A program made the position numbers and the translations under genes. Below, one piece after another: positions 56,050 through 64,000 of a stretch of 64,000 bases of DNA. Each line of letters opens with the position of its first letter. Within the stretch, counting starts at the first letter, position 1. Below the pieces are notes generated by a model. That model was not told where the DNA came from. It did not search any database and worked only from the letters and a program-made list of their open reading frames with translations. This DNA is from Paracoccus sp. SMMA_5_TC. GTDB taxonomy: Bacteria; Pseudomonadota; Alphaproteobacteria; Rhodobacterales; Rhodobacteraceae. The DNA is taken from the NCBI RefSeq assembly GCF_009696685.2, contig NZ_CP102355.1, forward strand, positions 1,723,501 to 1,787,500, written 5' to 3'.

Positions 56050-57374
56050 TGTCGGATACCGCAGTTCTGGCCGTGCAGGCCCCGGCGGTCGAAGGCAAGG
56101 CCCGTCCTGGTGCGGCGGCGCTGGCCGCGCGGCTGGCGACGCTTGATCTGCCCGCCCCCGGCTTTGGGTCCGCCCGGGCCGAGGCTGCCCAGCGTCTGGA
56201 TGTCATGGGCCTGCCCGGAGCGCGCGACGAATACTGGCGCTATACCGATCCGGCACCGTTCAACGCAGCCCGCCCGGCCGCGACCAATGTGCCGGCGCGT
56301 GAAGCCAACCTGTTTGCCGATGTGGACCGCTTGCGCCTGGTGTTTGTCGATGGCGTCTTCGATCCGCAGGCTTCGGATGCGCTGGAGGGCGAGGGGCTTG
56401 AAATCGCGATGCTGTCCGACGCCCACGCGCCCGACTGGGCCGAGGCGCTGTATGGTCGGCTCGAAGCGGCAGGCCAGGTGCCGGTGAAGCGTCCCTTCGC
56501 GGCGCTGAATACGCTGGCTGCCCGTCACGGTGCGCTGATCCGCGTTACCGGCAAACCGTCGCGTCCGGTGCATCTGTTCCATTGCCGTTCCGAAGGCGGG
56601 GCGGATGTGATGCTGCATCATCTGGTGCGCCTGGAACCCGGGGCCGAGCTGACCTTGCTGGAAACCGGTGGTATCGGCGCGCGCTCGAATACGGTGATCG
56701 AGGTCGATCTGGCCGATGGCGCGCGGTTTCATCACATCGCCAGCAAACGCGCCGACGACCCCAAGCTGGGCATCGGCCATATCTTTGCCCGGCTGGGGCG
56801 GCAGGCGCTGTTCAAGTCCTTTGCGCTGTCGGTCAATGGCCTGATGATGCGCAACGAGGCGGTGATCTCGATCGAAGGCAACGATTCTGTTGCCCATATC
56901 GCGGCGGCCGTGCTGGGCGACGGCGAGGAAGGCCCCTTCCACCACGATGACACGGTGTTCATCACCCATGCCGCCGAGCGTTGCGAAAGCCGGCAGGTGT
57001 TCAAGAAAGTTTTGAAAAACGGCGCCCAGGGCGTGTTCCAGGGCAAGATTCTGGTCAAGCCTGGCGCGCAAAAGACCGACGGCTATCAGATCAGTCAGGG
57101 CCTGCTGCTGGATGAAGGCAGCCAGTTCCTGGCCAAACCGGAACTGGAAATCTATGCGGATGACGTGAAATGTTCGCATGGTTCGACCACCGGTGCGCTG
57201 GACGAAACCGCGCTGTTCTACCTGCGCTCGCGCGGGGTGCCCAGGGCGCAGGCCGTGGTGTTGCTGGTGCTGTCCTTCCTGGCCGATGCGCTGGACGAGA
57301 TCGAGGATGAGTCGCTGCGCGATCAGATCCTGGGCCGTCTGGACGAATGGCTGCTCAGCCGGGCGACCGCCTGA
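56049..57374 (+). CDS. sufD: Fe-S cluster assembly protein SufD
   Basis: A 441-aa SufD. GLPGARDEYWRYTDPAPFNA at about residues 55-75, then the beta-helix core and EIYADDVKCSHGSTTGALDE with the functional His near the C-terminus, and FYLRSRGVPRAQAVVLLVLS. It forms a heterodimer with SufB on SufC2. Shares one base with the sufC stop (TGATG). Confidence 0.94.
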
Positions 57375-57377
57375 AAG

Positions 57378-57872
57378 ATGTCTCGGTCGGGCATCCTGCC
57401 GCGCATCCTGCAAAGCTGGTGGTCGCCTGGACAGGTGGTCGTCTCGTTGCGCGGGGTGCCGGATCGCGGGCTGGTGGTGGTGCTGATGGCGGCCATGCTG
57501 ATCTTTCTGATCGCGCAGGCGCCCGTGCATCAGCGCGCCGCGTATCTGGATCCCTCGGTGCCGTTTCAGGCGCGGATGGGCGGGGCGCTGCTGGCGGTGA
57601 TGTTCATCATGCCGCTGCTGGCCTATGCGCTGGCAGCGCTGGTCTCGGTCCTGTCAAGGCTGACGCCATGGCCGGTCGCGCCGCGCGATTCCAGGCTGGC
57701 GCTGTTCTGGGCATTGCTGGCGGTGGCGCCGGCGATGCTGCTGTCGGGGCTGACGGCGGGGCTGATCGGTCCGGGACCGGCGCTAAGCCTGACGCAGGCC
57801 GCGGCCGGCATCGGTTTTCTGGTAATCTGGGCGGCGGGGCTGCGCGCCACCGCGCAGCCGCAAAGACGGTGA
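57378..57872 (+). CDS. YIP1-like membrane protein (first of two)
   Basis: A 164-aa protein with four hydrophobic helices (GLVVVLMAAMLIFLIAQAP; GGALLAVMFIMPLLAYALAA; LFWALLAVAPAMLLSGLTAG; GIGFLVIWAAGL). Arrangement and context match the YIP1-family proteins found in Rhodobacterales suf operons. Function unknown. It begins 3 nt after sufD with only a weak ribosome site, so it depends on coupling. Confidence 0.75.
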   Translation: MSRSGILPRILQSWWSPGQVVVSLRGVPDRGLVVVLMAAMLIFLIAQAPVHQRAAYLDPSVPFQARMGGALLAVMFIMPLLAYALAALVSVLSRLTPWPVAPRDSRLALFWALLAVAPAMLLSGLTAGLIGPGPALSLTQAAAGIGFLVIWAAGLRATAQPQRR

Positions 57873-57876
57873 CGAC

Positions 57877-58464
57877 ATGACCTTGCGTGAGTTGGCCGAT
57901 CTGGTGGTCCTGACCTTTCGCGACCCGGCGGCGGCGCTGGCGGTTCTGCGACGGCTGGACCTGCCCATGTCGGCGCGCTGGATGGCGCTGTTGCTGGCGG
58001 TGACCTTGTCGGCGCTGCTGGGGCGGCTGTCGCTGGCGCTGTTCCCGATCGAAAGCGACAATCCGCTGTCGCAGCTTTTGTCCAATCCGATGTCGATGGC
58101 CGGCTTGCAGTTGATCATCATCGCCTTGGCGGCGCTGGTGGTGACACAGATGGGGCGCGCATTTGGTGGCCATGGCACCTTTGCCGATGCGCTTCTGGTG
58201 GTCGCCTGGATCGAGCTGGTGCTTCTGGGCGTGCAGGCCATGCAGCTGGTGGTGACGCTGCTGTTTCCCACCGGCGGGGCCATGTTGTCGGCGCTGTCCT
58301 TTGGCCTGTTCATCTATCTGGCCGTGACCATGACCAAGGCGCTGCACGGGTTCAAAAGCACGTTCCTGGTGGCACTTGGCTTTGTCGCCGGCGCGTTTCT
58401 GCTGGGTTTCCTGCTGTCGCTGCTGGCGGCGGCTCTAGGCATATTTCCCGAGGTGGCAGCATGA
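57877..58464 (+). CDS. YIP1-family membrane protein (second of two)
   Basis: A 195-aa membrane protein with about five helices, starting MTLRELADLVVLTFRDPAAA and containing QMGRAFGGHGTFADALLVVA, a recognisable Yip1-domain segment. Distantly similar in design to the preceding gene, perhaps an old duplication. Its stop overlaps the sufS start as ATGA, placing it firmly in the suf operon. Role unknown. Confidence 0.8.
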   Translation: MTLRELADLVVLTFRDPAAALAVLRRLDLPMSARWMALLLAVTLSALLGRLSLALFPIESDNPLSQLLSNPMSMAGLQLIIIALAALVVTQMGRAFGGHGTFADALLVVAWIELVLLGVQAMQLVVTLLFPTGGAMLSALSFGLFIYLAVTMTKALHGFKSTFLVALGFVAGAFLLGFLLSLLAAALGIFPEVAA

Positions 58465-59672
58465 GCTTTGACGTCGATTCCGTCCGGGCGGATTTCCCGA
58501 TCCTGGGCACGCAGGTCAACGGCCGGCCGCTGGTCTATCTGGACAGCGGCGCCAGCGCGCAGAAGCCGCAGGTGGTGATCGATGCCGTGACCCGCGCCTA
58601 TCAGGCCGAATATGCCAATGTTCATCGCGGCCTGCATTACCTGTCGAACCTGGCGACCGAAAATTACGAACGTGTGCGCGGCATTATCGCCCGCTTTCTG
58701 AATGCCCCGCGCGAGGATGAGGTGATCTTTACCTCGGGTGCGACCGAGGGCATCAACCTGGTTTCCTATGCCTGGGCGGCGCCGCGATTTCAGCCGGGCG
58801 ACGAGATCGTGCTGTCGGTGCTTGAGCACCACGCCAATATCGTGCCCTGGCATTTCCTGCGCGAACGCCAGGGGGTGGTGCTGAAATGGGTCGAACCAGA
58901 GGCCGACGGTTCCCTGCCGCCGGAAAAGGTGCTGGCGGCGGTGGGGCCACGCACCCGGCTGATCGCCGTTACCCATATGTCGAATGTGACCGGCACCATC
59001 GTCGACATTGCCGCCATTGCCCGTGGCACCGATGTGCCGGTGCTGGCCGATGGCAGTCAGGCGGCGGTGCATCTGCCCGTCGATGTCGCCGCACTGGGGG
59101 TCGATTTCTATGCGATCACCGGGCACAAGCTTTATGGGCCCTCGGGTTCGGGCGCAATCTGGATCCGTGCCGAACGCCAGGCCGAGATGCGGCCATTCCT
59201 GGGCGGCGGCGACATGATCCGCACCGTCACCCGCGAGGCTGTCGATTACGCCGATCCGCCGCTGCGATTCGAGGCGGGAACCCCCGGCATTGTCAATCAG
59301 ATCGGGCTGGGCGCGGCGCTGGAATATCTGATGGGCCTCGGGATGGACAAGATCGCGGCCCATGAACGCGACCTGCGCGATTACGCGCGCGAGCGGCTGC
59401 GCAAGCTGAACTGGCTGTCGATCCAGGGCGATGCCCCCGACAAGGGCGCGATCTTTTCGATGACCATGCAGGGTGCGCATGCGCACGATCTGTCCACGAT
59501 CCTCGACAAGCGGGGAATCGCCGTGCGGGCGGGCACCCATTGCGCCATGCCGCTGATGGAATTCTATGGCGTCACTGCCAGCGCCCGCGCCAGCTTTGCC
59601 ATGTATAACACCCGCGCCGATGTCGACGCTCTGGTGGACGGGCTGATCTTTTGTCGCGAGCTTTTTGCCTGA
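58461..59672 (+). CDS. sufS: Cysteine desulfurase SufS
   Basis: A 403-aa group II desulfurase. DFPILGTQVNGRPLVYLDSG, NVHRGLHYLSNLAT, ATEGINLVSYAW, PLP Lys223 in ITGHKLYGPSG, and persulfide Cys361 in RAGTHCAMPLMEF. SufS normally passes sulfur to SufE or SufU; neither is seen in the window. Second desulfurase in the same operon. Confidence 0.94.
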   Translation: MSFDVDSVRADFPILGTQVNGRPLVYLDSGASAQKPQVVIDAVTRAYQAEYANVHRGLHYLSNLATENYERVRGIIARFLNAPREDEVIFTSGATEGINLVSYAWAAPRFQPGDEIVLSVLEHHANIVPWHFLRERQGVVLKWVEPEADGSLPPEKVLAAVGPRTRLIAVTHMSNVTGTIVDIAAIARGTDVPVLADGSQAAVHLPVDVAALGVDFYAITGHKLYGPSGSGAIWIRAERQAEMRPFLGGGDMIRTVTREAVDYADPPLRFEAGTPGIVNQIGLGAALEYLMGLGMDKIAAHERDLRDYARERLRKLNWLSIQGDAPDKGAIFSMTMQGAHAHDLSTILDKRGIAVRAGTHCAMPLMEFYGVTASARASFAMYNTRADVDALVDGLIFCRELFA

Positions 59673-59806
59673 TGCCCATTGCAGCGCCGGGCATTTGCCG
59701 TTAATCAGCAAGAGCGCCGCAACCGCGGCCTTGCTGCTTCGGGCTTTCCGGCGGTGAGCGCGGTGAGGTGCAGGGAAATACCGACTTGCGCAAGACGCAG
59801 GACAAC

Positions 59807-59883
59807 GGTCGCATAGCTCAGCTGGATAGAGTACTACCCTCCGAAGGTAGGGGTCACAGGTTCGAATCCTGTTGCGACCGCCA
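59807..59883 (+). tRNA. tRNA-Arg (CCG)
   Basis: Acceptor ggtcgca pairs with tgcgacc, D-arm agctcagctggatagagt, anticodon stem ctacc/ggtag with loop CTCCGAA (anticodon CCG at 59841-59843), T-arm acaggttcgaatcctgt, discriminator G and encoded CCA. Confidence 0.96.
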
Positions 59884-60651
59884 TTTCCCCGCGCATTCAT
59901 GTGCTGCCTTTGTTTTCCACTGAATCATCAGTATGATAAAGGCAGGTTGCAGAAATCTCTGCTGACGCCGCCTTGCCATGATCTGGTAATCCTGCCGTTC
60001 TGGGATCGCCGTGCTCGCAGAACATCGTCTGACATAGCCAACCGCTCGGGCCGCGGATCGTTTCAGGTTCGGCCCCAGGGAAATCCTGCGCTGTCAGGTG
60101 CGTTTGCTTGCAGATATTCGGGGCCCGACGGTGCATCCACAAGCGATCCGATGCGGTGTATGCACGGCACAGGATACGAGCGCAGGGCGCTTAGCGCCCG
60201 CACCATGCGGCGCTCTGGGATCCAGGAGCCCGGACGGCGGCCATGGTATTCACGCGAGAAAACTTCCAGAGGTCAGTATCAGGGATACACCCCGCCGGGC
60301 CTGGCGTTTTCGGCCCGGCGATCAGGTTAAGCCGAAAGATCCAAGCCGGCTGTTCCGCGATCCTTCGTCTGCGCGGCCCCTGTCACGCCTGCGGACGGCT
60401 GCATCCCGAGCCTCTGGTGCCGGCCTGGTCCGGTTTTCCATGAAACAGCCTTCGAGGTCACAGAATCTTTACGCGAACTATGACTGAAACCTTGCATGTC
60501 GGGCATCCTTGGAGCCAGGCGCGGCCCGTGCCGGGCGCGCACAAAATTTCAAGATGCTGCAAGGAATGGGATCACATTCTGCACGCGTCGCGACAGGAAG
60601 ATTGGGCCTTTGCGGCACCAGAAGCAACTAAGCTGAATGAGGAAATGGAAA
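59884..60651. other. Gene-free interval between two tRNA genes
   Basis: About 770 bp that looks less GC-rich than the surroundings and has no supported gene: open frames lack ribosome sites and recognisable products. No integrase remnant and no second copy of the tRNA 3' end was found. Confidence 0.6.
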
Positions 60652-60727
<76 letters not shown>

Positions 60728-60800
60728 ACCGGAGCCTTGCTTCGGTAGGCGGGTTATTAGGCCAGCCCGCCACCGGTGTCCAGAGCGAAAAGTGAAAACT

Positions 60801-60950
60801 TCACTCGGTTTTATCGTCCGTATTCACGGGTTCAGCAGGGATGCGGTAATCCCCTCGCAGCCAATGGGCCAAATCGATATCGGCGCAACGACGAGAGCAA
60901 AACGGGCGATAGCGTGCCACGGCGGGTTTGCCGCAGATGGGGCAGGTCAA
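60801..60950 (-). CDS. yacG: DNA gyrase inhibitor/zinc protein YacG
   Basis: A 49-aa protein with a TTG start. Zinc site TCPICGKP (Cys-x2-Cys) and YRPFCSRRCADIDLAHWLRG (Cys-x3-Cys), then a family-typical acidic tail ending DDKTE. In E. coli YacG binds GyrB. The TTG at 60950 overlaps the stop of the RNase gene as TTGA, with aggag 8 nt upstream inside that gene, so translation likely restarts there. No ATG is available in frame. Confidence 0.87.
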   Translation of the reverse strand: MTCPICGKPAVARYRPFCSRRCADIDLAHWLRGDYRIPAEPVNTDDKTE

Positions 60951-62005
60951 GGCCGTGTCTCCTGCGCCAGGCGGGCCAGAGGCACCCGGTCGCGCTTGCG
61001 GTTGATTTCAAAAAGGCCCATGGCGGTCCAGCCGATCAACACCGTTTCTGCCGCCTCGCTGCGAAAGGCTGCGCGCAAGGTCTGCTCGACGGTGCCACGG
61101 TCACGCTTGGGCATCGGTGCGAAATCGACCACGATCTGTCCGCCCAGACCGCGCAGGCGCAATTGACGTGGCAGATCGCGGGCCATGGCAATATTGGCCT
61201 TCAGCCCGGCTGCAGGGCTGTGGTCGCTGCCGGTATTCACATCGATTGCAACCAGCGCCCGCAGTGATTCGATTTCTGCCCATGCACCGTGGCCCAGATC
61301 CACGCGCGGCGACAACAGCGTGCGAACGGCATCGGCTGCGCCCGTTTGCTCGAAGGCGTCGGCGCTATCGGTTACAAGATCGGGTGCAGGGTCTGTCCAG
61401 TCCTGCCATGCGGCTTCGGATGGCATGGGGGCATCCAGCAGCAGTTCAGGCTGACCATCGGCATCGCGCAGAACGGCGGTGGCGACTTGCAGCAGTGCTT
61501 CCAGCTCGTCGCCAATTTCGCAATCGTCTGTCTGGGCGGCCATGCTGCGAAAGACGATGCCGATATCTGCTTCCCTGCCGTTCAATGCCGCCTGGCCGAG
61601 CGCGGACAGCTGGTTTCGCCGATCGGGATCCTTCAGACGACGCGAGATGTTGACCCCCGGTGCGCCGGGCGTGACGATGACGTGGCGCCCCCGGAAATGC
61701 AGTCGTGCCGACACCGGTATGGCCTTGCCGGGTTCGGCGCAACCGCTCACCTGCACCAGCAGCGACTGCCCCTCGCGCAGACCCGAACGGTCGCGCAGAA
61801 AGCCGCGTGCGCCATCGGGCAGGCGCAAAAACACGCCGCCCTGGCCCTTTACGAGCCGATCGACGCGGCTGCGACAGATGGCGCCCGGAACAAGAGGTGT
61901 AGCCCCCGCCGGATCAATCCGCAGATCCTCAAGGCGACCATCCACCATCAGGGCTGCGGCTTCGCGGCCGAAGATTTCCCCAAGCACGACCTGACGACCT
62001 TTCAT
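60947..62005 (-). CDS. Short ribonuclease E/G-family protein
   Basis: A 352-aa protein holding only the catalytic part of RNase E/G. S1-like segment at residues about 35-100; 5'-sensor/RNase-H region; metal-binding Asp255 in LVAIDVNTGS and Asp294 in GGQIVVDFAPM; then GLFEINRKRDR at 331-340. It stops at residue 352, before the CPxC zinc-link found in RNase E and G. The YacG zinc knuckle begins in the overlapping next gene. It should cleave RNA (rRNA maturation in RNase G). Overlaps maf by ATGA. Confidence 0.87.
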   Translation of the reverse strand: MKGRQVVLGEIFGREAAALMVDGRLEDLRIDPAGATPLVPGAICRSRVDRLVKGQGGVFLRLPDGARGFLRDRSGLREGQSLLVQVSGCAEPGKAIPVSARLHFRGRHVIVTPGAPGVNISRRLKDPDRRNQLSALGQAALNGREADIGIVFRSMAAQTDDCEIGDELEALLQVATAVLRDADGQPELLLDAPMPSEAAWQDWTDPAPDLVTDSADAFEQTGAADAVRTLLSPRVDLGHGAWAEIESLRALVAIDVNTGSDHSPAAGLKANIAMARDLPRQLRLRGLGGQIVVDFAPMPKRDRGTVEQTLRAAFRSEAAETVLIGWTAMGLFEINRKRDRVPLARLAQETRP

Positions 62006-62610
62006 GGCGCGCACTCCCCTATTCCGATGGCCGCCAAAAGCGTCGATACTTCGGCGAGCGGCAAGCCGACCACGGCGCTGTAAGAACCCTGTATCCACAA
62101 AACAAACGCGCCGGCGCGGCCCTGGATCGCATAAGCCCCCGCCTTGTCCTGCCATTCGCCGCTGTCCAGATACGCCTGGATCTGGGCCTTGTCCAAAGGA
62201 CGGAAGCGGATCGTGGTCTGAACCAGTCTTTCGCGTAACCGGCCATCGTGCATCAAGGCAATCCCTGTCATCACCCGATGACGTCGCCCCGACAGCAGAT
62301 GCAGGTATTCACGCGCCTGATCCCTGTCGGCGGGCTTGCCCAGGATCCGGCGTCCGACCACAACCGCCGTATCGGCGCAAAGGATGGCGCCCGCCACCTG
62401 CTTCGACAGTGCCTGGGACTTTTCTCGCGCCATGCGCCGCACGTAATCTCGCGGACCTTCGCCCGCGGCGGGCAGTTCGTCGATATCCGCGGGCATGACG
62501 CGATCAGGACGCACCCCGATCTGGGCCAGCAATTCCAACCGGCGTGGGCTGGCAGAGCCCAGAATCAGCTGTGGGCGCCGGGGCGCGCAATCATCGCGGG
62601 TGCCGCTCAC
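62002..62610 (-). CDS. maf: Maf-family nucleoside triphosphate pyrophosphatase
   Basis: A 202-aa protein. [59 protein letters not shown] and [19 protein letters not shown] are the conserved blocks. Maf proteins hydrolyse dTTP/UTP or modified nucleotides and can slow septation. Sits in a tight minus-strand operon infA-maf-RNase-yacG; each gene overlaps the next by 4 nt. Confidence 0.93.
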   Translation of the reverse strand: MSGTRDDCAPRRPQLILGSASPRRLELLAQIGVRPDRVMPADIDELPAAGEGPRDYVRRMAREKSQALSKQVAGAILCADTAVVVGRRILGKPADRDQAREYLHLLSGRRHRVMTGIALMHDGRLRERLVQTTIRFRPLDKAQIQAYLDSGEWQDKAGAYAIQGRAGAFVLWIQGSYSAVVGLPLAEVSTLLAAIGIGECAP

Positions 62611-62825
62611 TTGAAGCGATAGTTGATCCGGCCCTTGGTCAGATCGTAGGTGTTCATTTCCACCTGAACGCGGTCGCCGGCCAGAACGCGGATGCGGTTC
62701 TTGCGCATCTTGCCTGCCATATGTGCGATGATCTCATGGCCGTTTTCTAGCTCGACCCGGAATGTCGCATTGGGCAGGAGTTCCTTCACGACGCCGGGAA
62801 ATTCGAGCATTTCTTCCTTGGCCAT
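62607..62825 (-). CDS. infA: Translation initiation factor IF-1
   Basis: A 72-aa S1-fold protein starting [20 protein letters not shown] and ending KGRINYRFK, normal length. The ATG at 62825 has caggagaag upstream (ctttcaggagaagac). First gene of the infA-maf-RNase-yacG operon. Confidence 0.97.
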   Translation of the reverse strand: MAKEEMLEFPGVVKELLPNATFRVELENGHEIIAHMAGKMRKNRIRVLAGDRVQVEMNTYDLTKGRINYRFK

Positions 62826-62984
62826 GTCTTCTCCTGAAAGGGTGGTCCCGCATCTGGGCGGGCGCAAGCTACATGCGTCCGCTCGTGCAGATTTTCAAGC
62901 ATAATTTCGCCACCAGGGCACTGTCAGGGCGATCAAGGGCGCTTTCTGCGGCGATTCCGGCACGATTCCTGGCCAGTTTTGAAT

Positions 62985-64000
62985 TCAGGTGCCGTGTGCG
63001 TGCAGGGTGTTATCGGATGTCTCTGCCTGTCGGCGGAACGGGTCGGCCTGCGCCAGGTCGTCGAGAGGTGGCTCGGTCAGCGGGGCAGGCGGCTTTTGGT
63101 CCTGCGTCTGGCGATCACGAACGCCCTGGGGGTGACGCAGGCGGAGGGCGTGATAGCCCTCGGCCTCTCCCAGCCGGCCCACGGCCAGCAATTGTCCATG
63201 CATTGTTTCGACGCGCGCATTTTCCAGGGTATTTAGCGGCAGGGGCAGCAGCGAACCCGGACCCAGGCCGCGCAGCGCACCCAGGCTGATGCGCCGTCGG
63301 CACAGGATGCCGCGCAGTCTGACCGGTGCGCCTTGGACCGCCTCGACCATGGCGCGGCTGCTGTCGCCAGTGTCCGGCGAAAGGGGCGCGGGCGCCGCAA
63401 TGGCGGTGGTCTCGGTCCTGGCGGGAATCGTTCCGGCGCCCGAACTGGGCAGGGCGACCACTACATGACCTGCGCGCTGCGCCCCATGGCCCATTCGGAA
63501 ATGCAATGACAGGTGCAACATCTGAGCGTCCTCCAGCATCAACATCAGCGGGCGCGGATCGTCCAGATAGGTTGCATAGCGATATGTTTCGGGGGCGTCT
63601 GTCAGCTCAAGTCCCAATACCTGCTCACGCGCAAGTTCCGACAGCAGCAGATCGACGAATTCAGAGCAGATGACCGCATCCGTGCGGGTGGGGCGCCGAG
63701 GAGAGGCCGGCTTGGCGGCGATCCTGCCCAATGCCTGCATTTCGATCAGTGATGCCAGGGTTTGTGAACACAGGGCCACCACACCCAGACTGTCGCTTGC
63801 GCCGCTGACCACGCAAAACAGCGCACGTTCGGGCAAAAGTTCGGACAGTTCGGACGTGGTTATGACCGATCGGTCCACCCGTTCCAGCGTCAGCGGCAGC
63901 CGCGAATGGCGCTCTGCTGCGCGCCCCAGGGCTATCCCGGCCGCGCGCTGTGGGTCAGGGATTGCGCGCCCGATCTTTCCGCAGATTGAAGGAGCGCTGG
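62985..64000 (-). CDS. FliM/FliN-type (SpoA domain) protein, 5' end outside window
   Basis: At least 338 codons; the frame is open to the last base of the window (SAPSICGKIGRAIPDPQRAA, then GIALGRAAERHSRLPLTLER) so the start lies beyond 64000, though a GTG at 63878 is possible. The middle resembles the FliM core (ALFCVVSGASDSLGVVALCS, FVDLLLSELAREQVLGLELT), and about 85-95 residues before the end is a SpoA domain (VQGAPVRLRGILCRRRISLG, LGPGSLLPLPLNTLENARVE, LLAVGRLGEAEGYHALRLRH). This suggests a flagellar switch or type III secretion C-ring-like component. No other flagellar genes are visible. Confidence 0.75.
   Translation of the reverse strand, partial: SAPSICGKIGRAIPDPQRAAGIALGRAAERHSRLPLTLERVDRSVITTSELSELLPERALFCVVSGASDSLGVVALCSQTLASLIEMQALGRIAAKPASPRRPTRTDAVICSEFVDLLLSELAREQVLGLELTDAPETYRYATYLDDPRPLMLMLEDAQMLHLSLHFRMGHGAQRAGHVVVALPSSGAGTIPARTETTAIAAPAPLSPDTGDSSRAMVEAVQGAPVRLRGILCRRRISLGALRGLGPGSLLPLPLNTLENARVETMHGQLLAVGRLGEAEGYHALRLRHPQGVRDRQTQDQKPPAPLTEPPLDDLAQADPFRRQAETSDNTLHAHGT

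Noticed and set aside
59859..59883. Attachment site of an integrated element at the tRNA-Arg 3' end
   Set aside because: No second copy of the tRNA end and no integrase gene in the window.

Overview
The window looks like chromosomal core DNA from a GC-rich alphaproteobacterium of the Rhodobacterales, most probably a Paracoccus-like organism. Reasons: GC-rich codon use throughout, the type of each protein (MetZ, class II DAHP synthase, short RNase E/G, PA0069-type radical SAM, CvpA-PurF-RadA, GlnD-MurJ), alphaproteobacterial-style regulatory sites (GAAC-N7-GAAC LexA boxes, a TTAA-N7-TTAA CtrA box) and the suf gene order. I see no prophage, IS element, CRISPR array or integron. The assignment is from memory of families, not from a search.

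Layout. 0-7.4 kb: secreted DUF1223 protein, YciB-type membrane protein, metZ, folE2, a UvrD/PcrA helicase behind a LexA-type box, the RNase P RNA gene and rpmG. 7.5-12.6 kb: a hydroxypyruvate isomerase-like gene and the complete ugpBAEC glycerol-3-phosphate ABC importer. 12.6-16.3 kb: an AhpD-like protein, a LysR regulator and a divergent glutaryl-CoA dehydrogenase/CoA-transferase pair. 16.4-21.6 kb: a minus-strand branched-chain amino acid importer, livJ-G-F-H-M, preceded by a GlxA-type regulator. 22.8-27.5 kb: class II DAHP synthase, a PAS protein, gmk, a gamma-carbonic anhydrase and a soluble PhoR-like kinase. 27.5-33.4 kb (minus): HAD nucleotidase, a small membrane protein, UbiH-type hydroxylase, radA, cvpA, purF. 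33.4-37.2 kb: GntR regulator, alkA, esterase, a 37-aa ORF, VOC protein, SugE/Gdx and an HNH protein.

37.5-47 kb: a SplB-like radical SAM protein behind a second LexA-type box, homocysteine methyltransferase, trpS, a rhomboid homologue that lacks its catalytic residues, murJ, glnD and a LpoA-like lipoprotein. 47-51 kb: rsmI, yraN, gshB and comM/yifB. 51-59.7 kb: coaBC followed, with almost no gaps, by an iron-sulphur assembly operon (IscS-like desulfurase, sufB, ybjQ-like, sufC, sufD, two YIP1-like membrane proteins, sufS). 59.8-60.7 kb: tRNA-Arg(CCG) and tRNA-Phe(GAA) around an empty 770-bp stretch. 60.8-64 kb (minus): yacG, a short RNase E/G, maf, infA and a FliM/FliN-type protein cut by the window end.

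Main points from the hunt: (i) the radical SAM gene has a LexA-type box 12 nt before its start and ends in a perfect sliding-clamp-binding pentapeptide, which points to an SOS DNA repair role; (ii) a CtrA-type site lies in the promoter region of comM; (iii) the RNase E/G stops just before the zinc-link, and the zinc knuckle begins in the overlapping yacG gene; (iv) the rhomboid is a predicted pseudoprotease; (v) ComM has a non-canonical Walker A motif.
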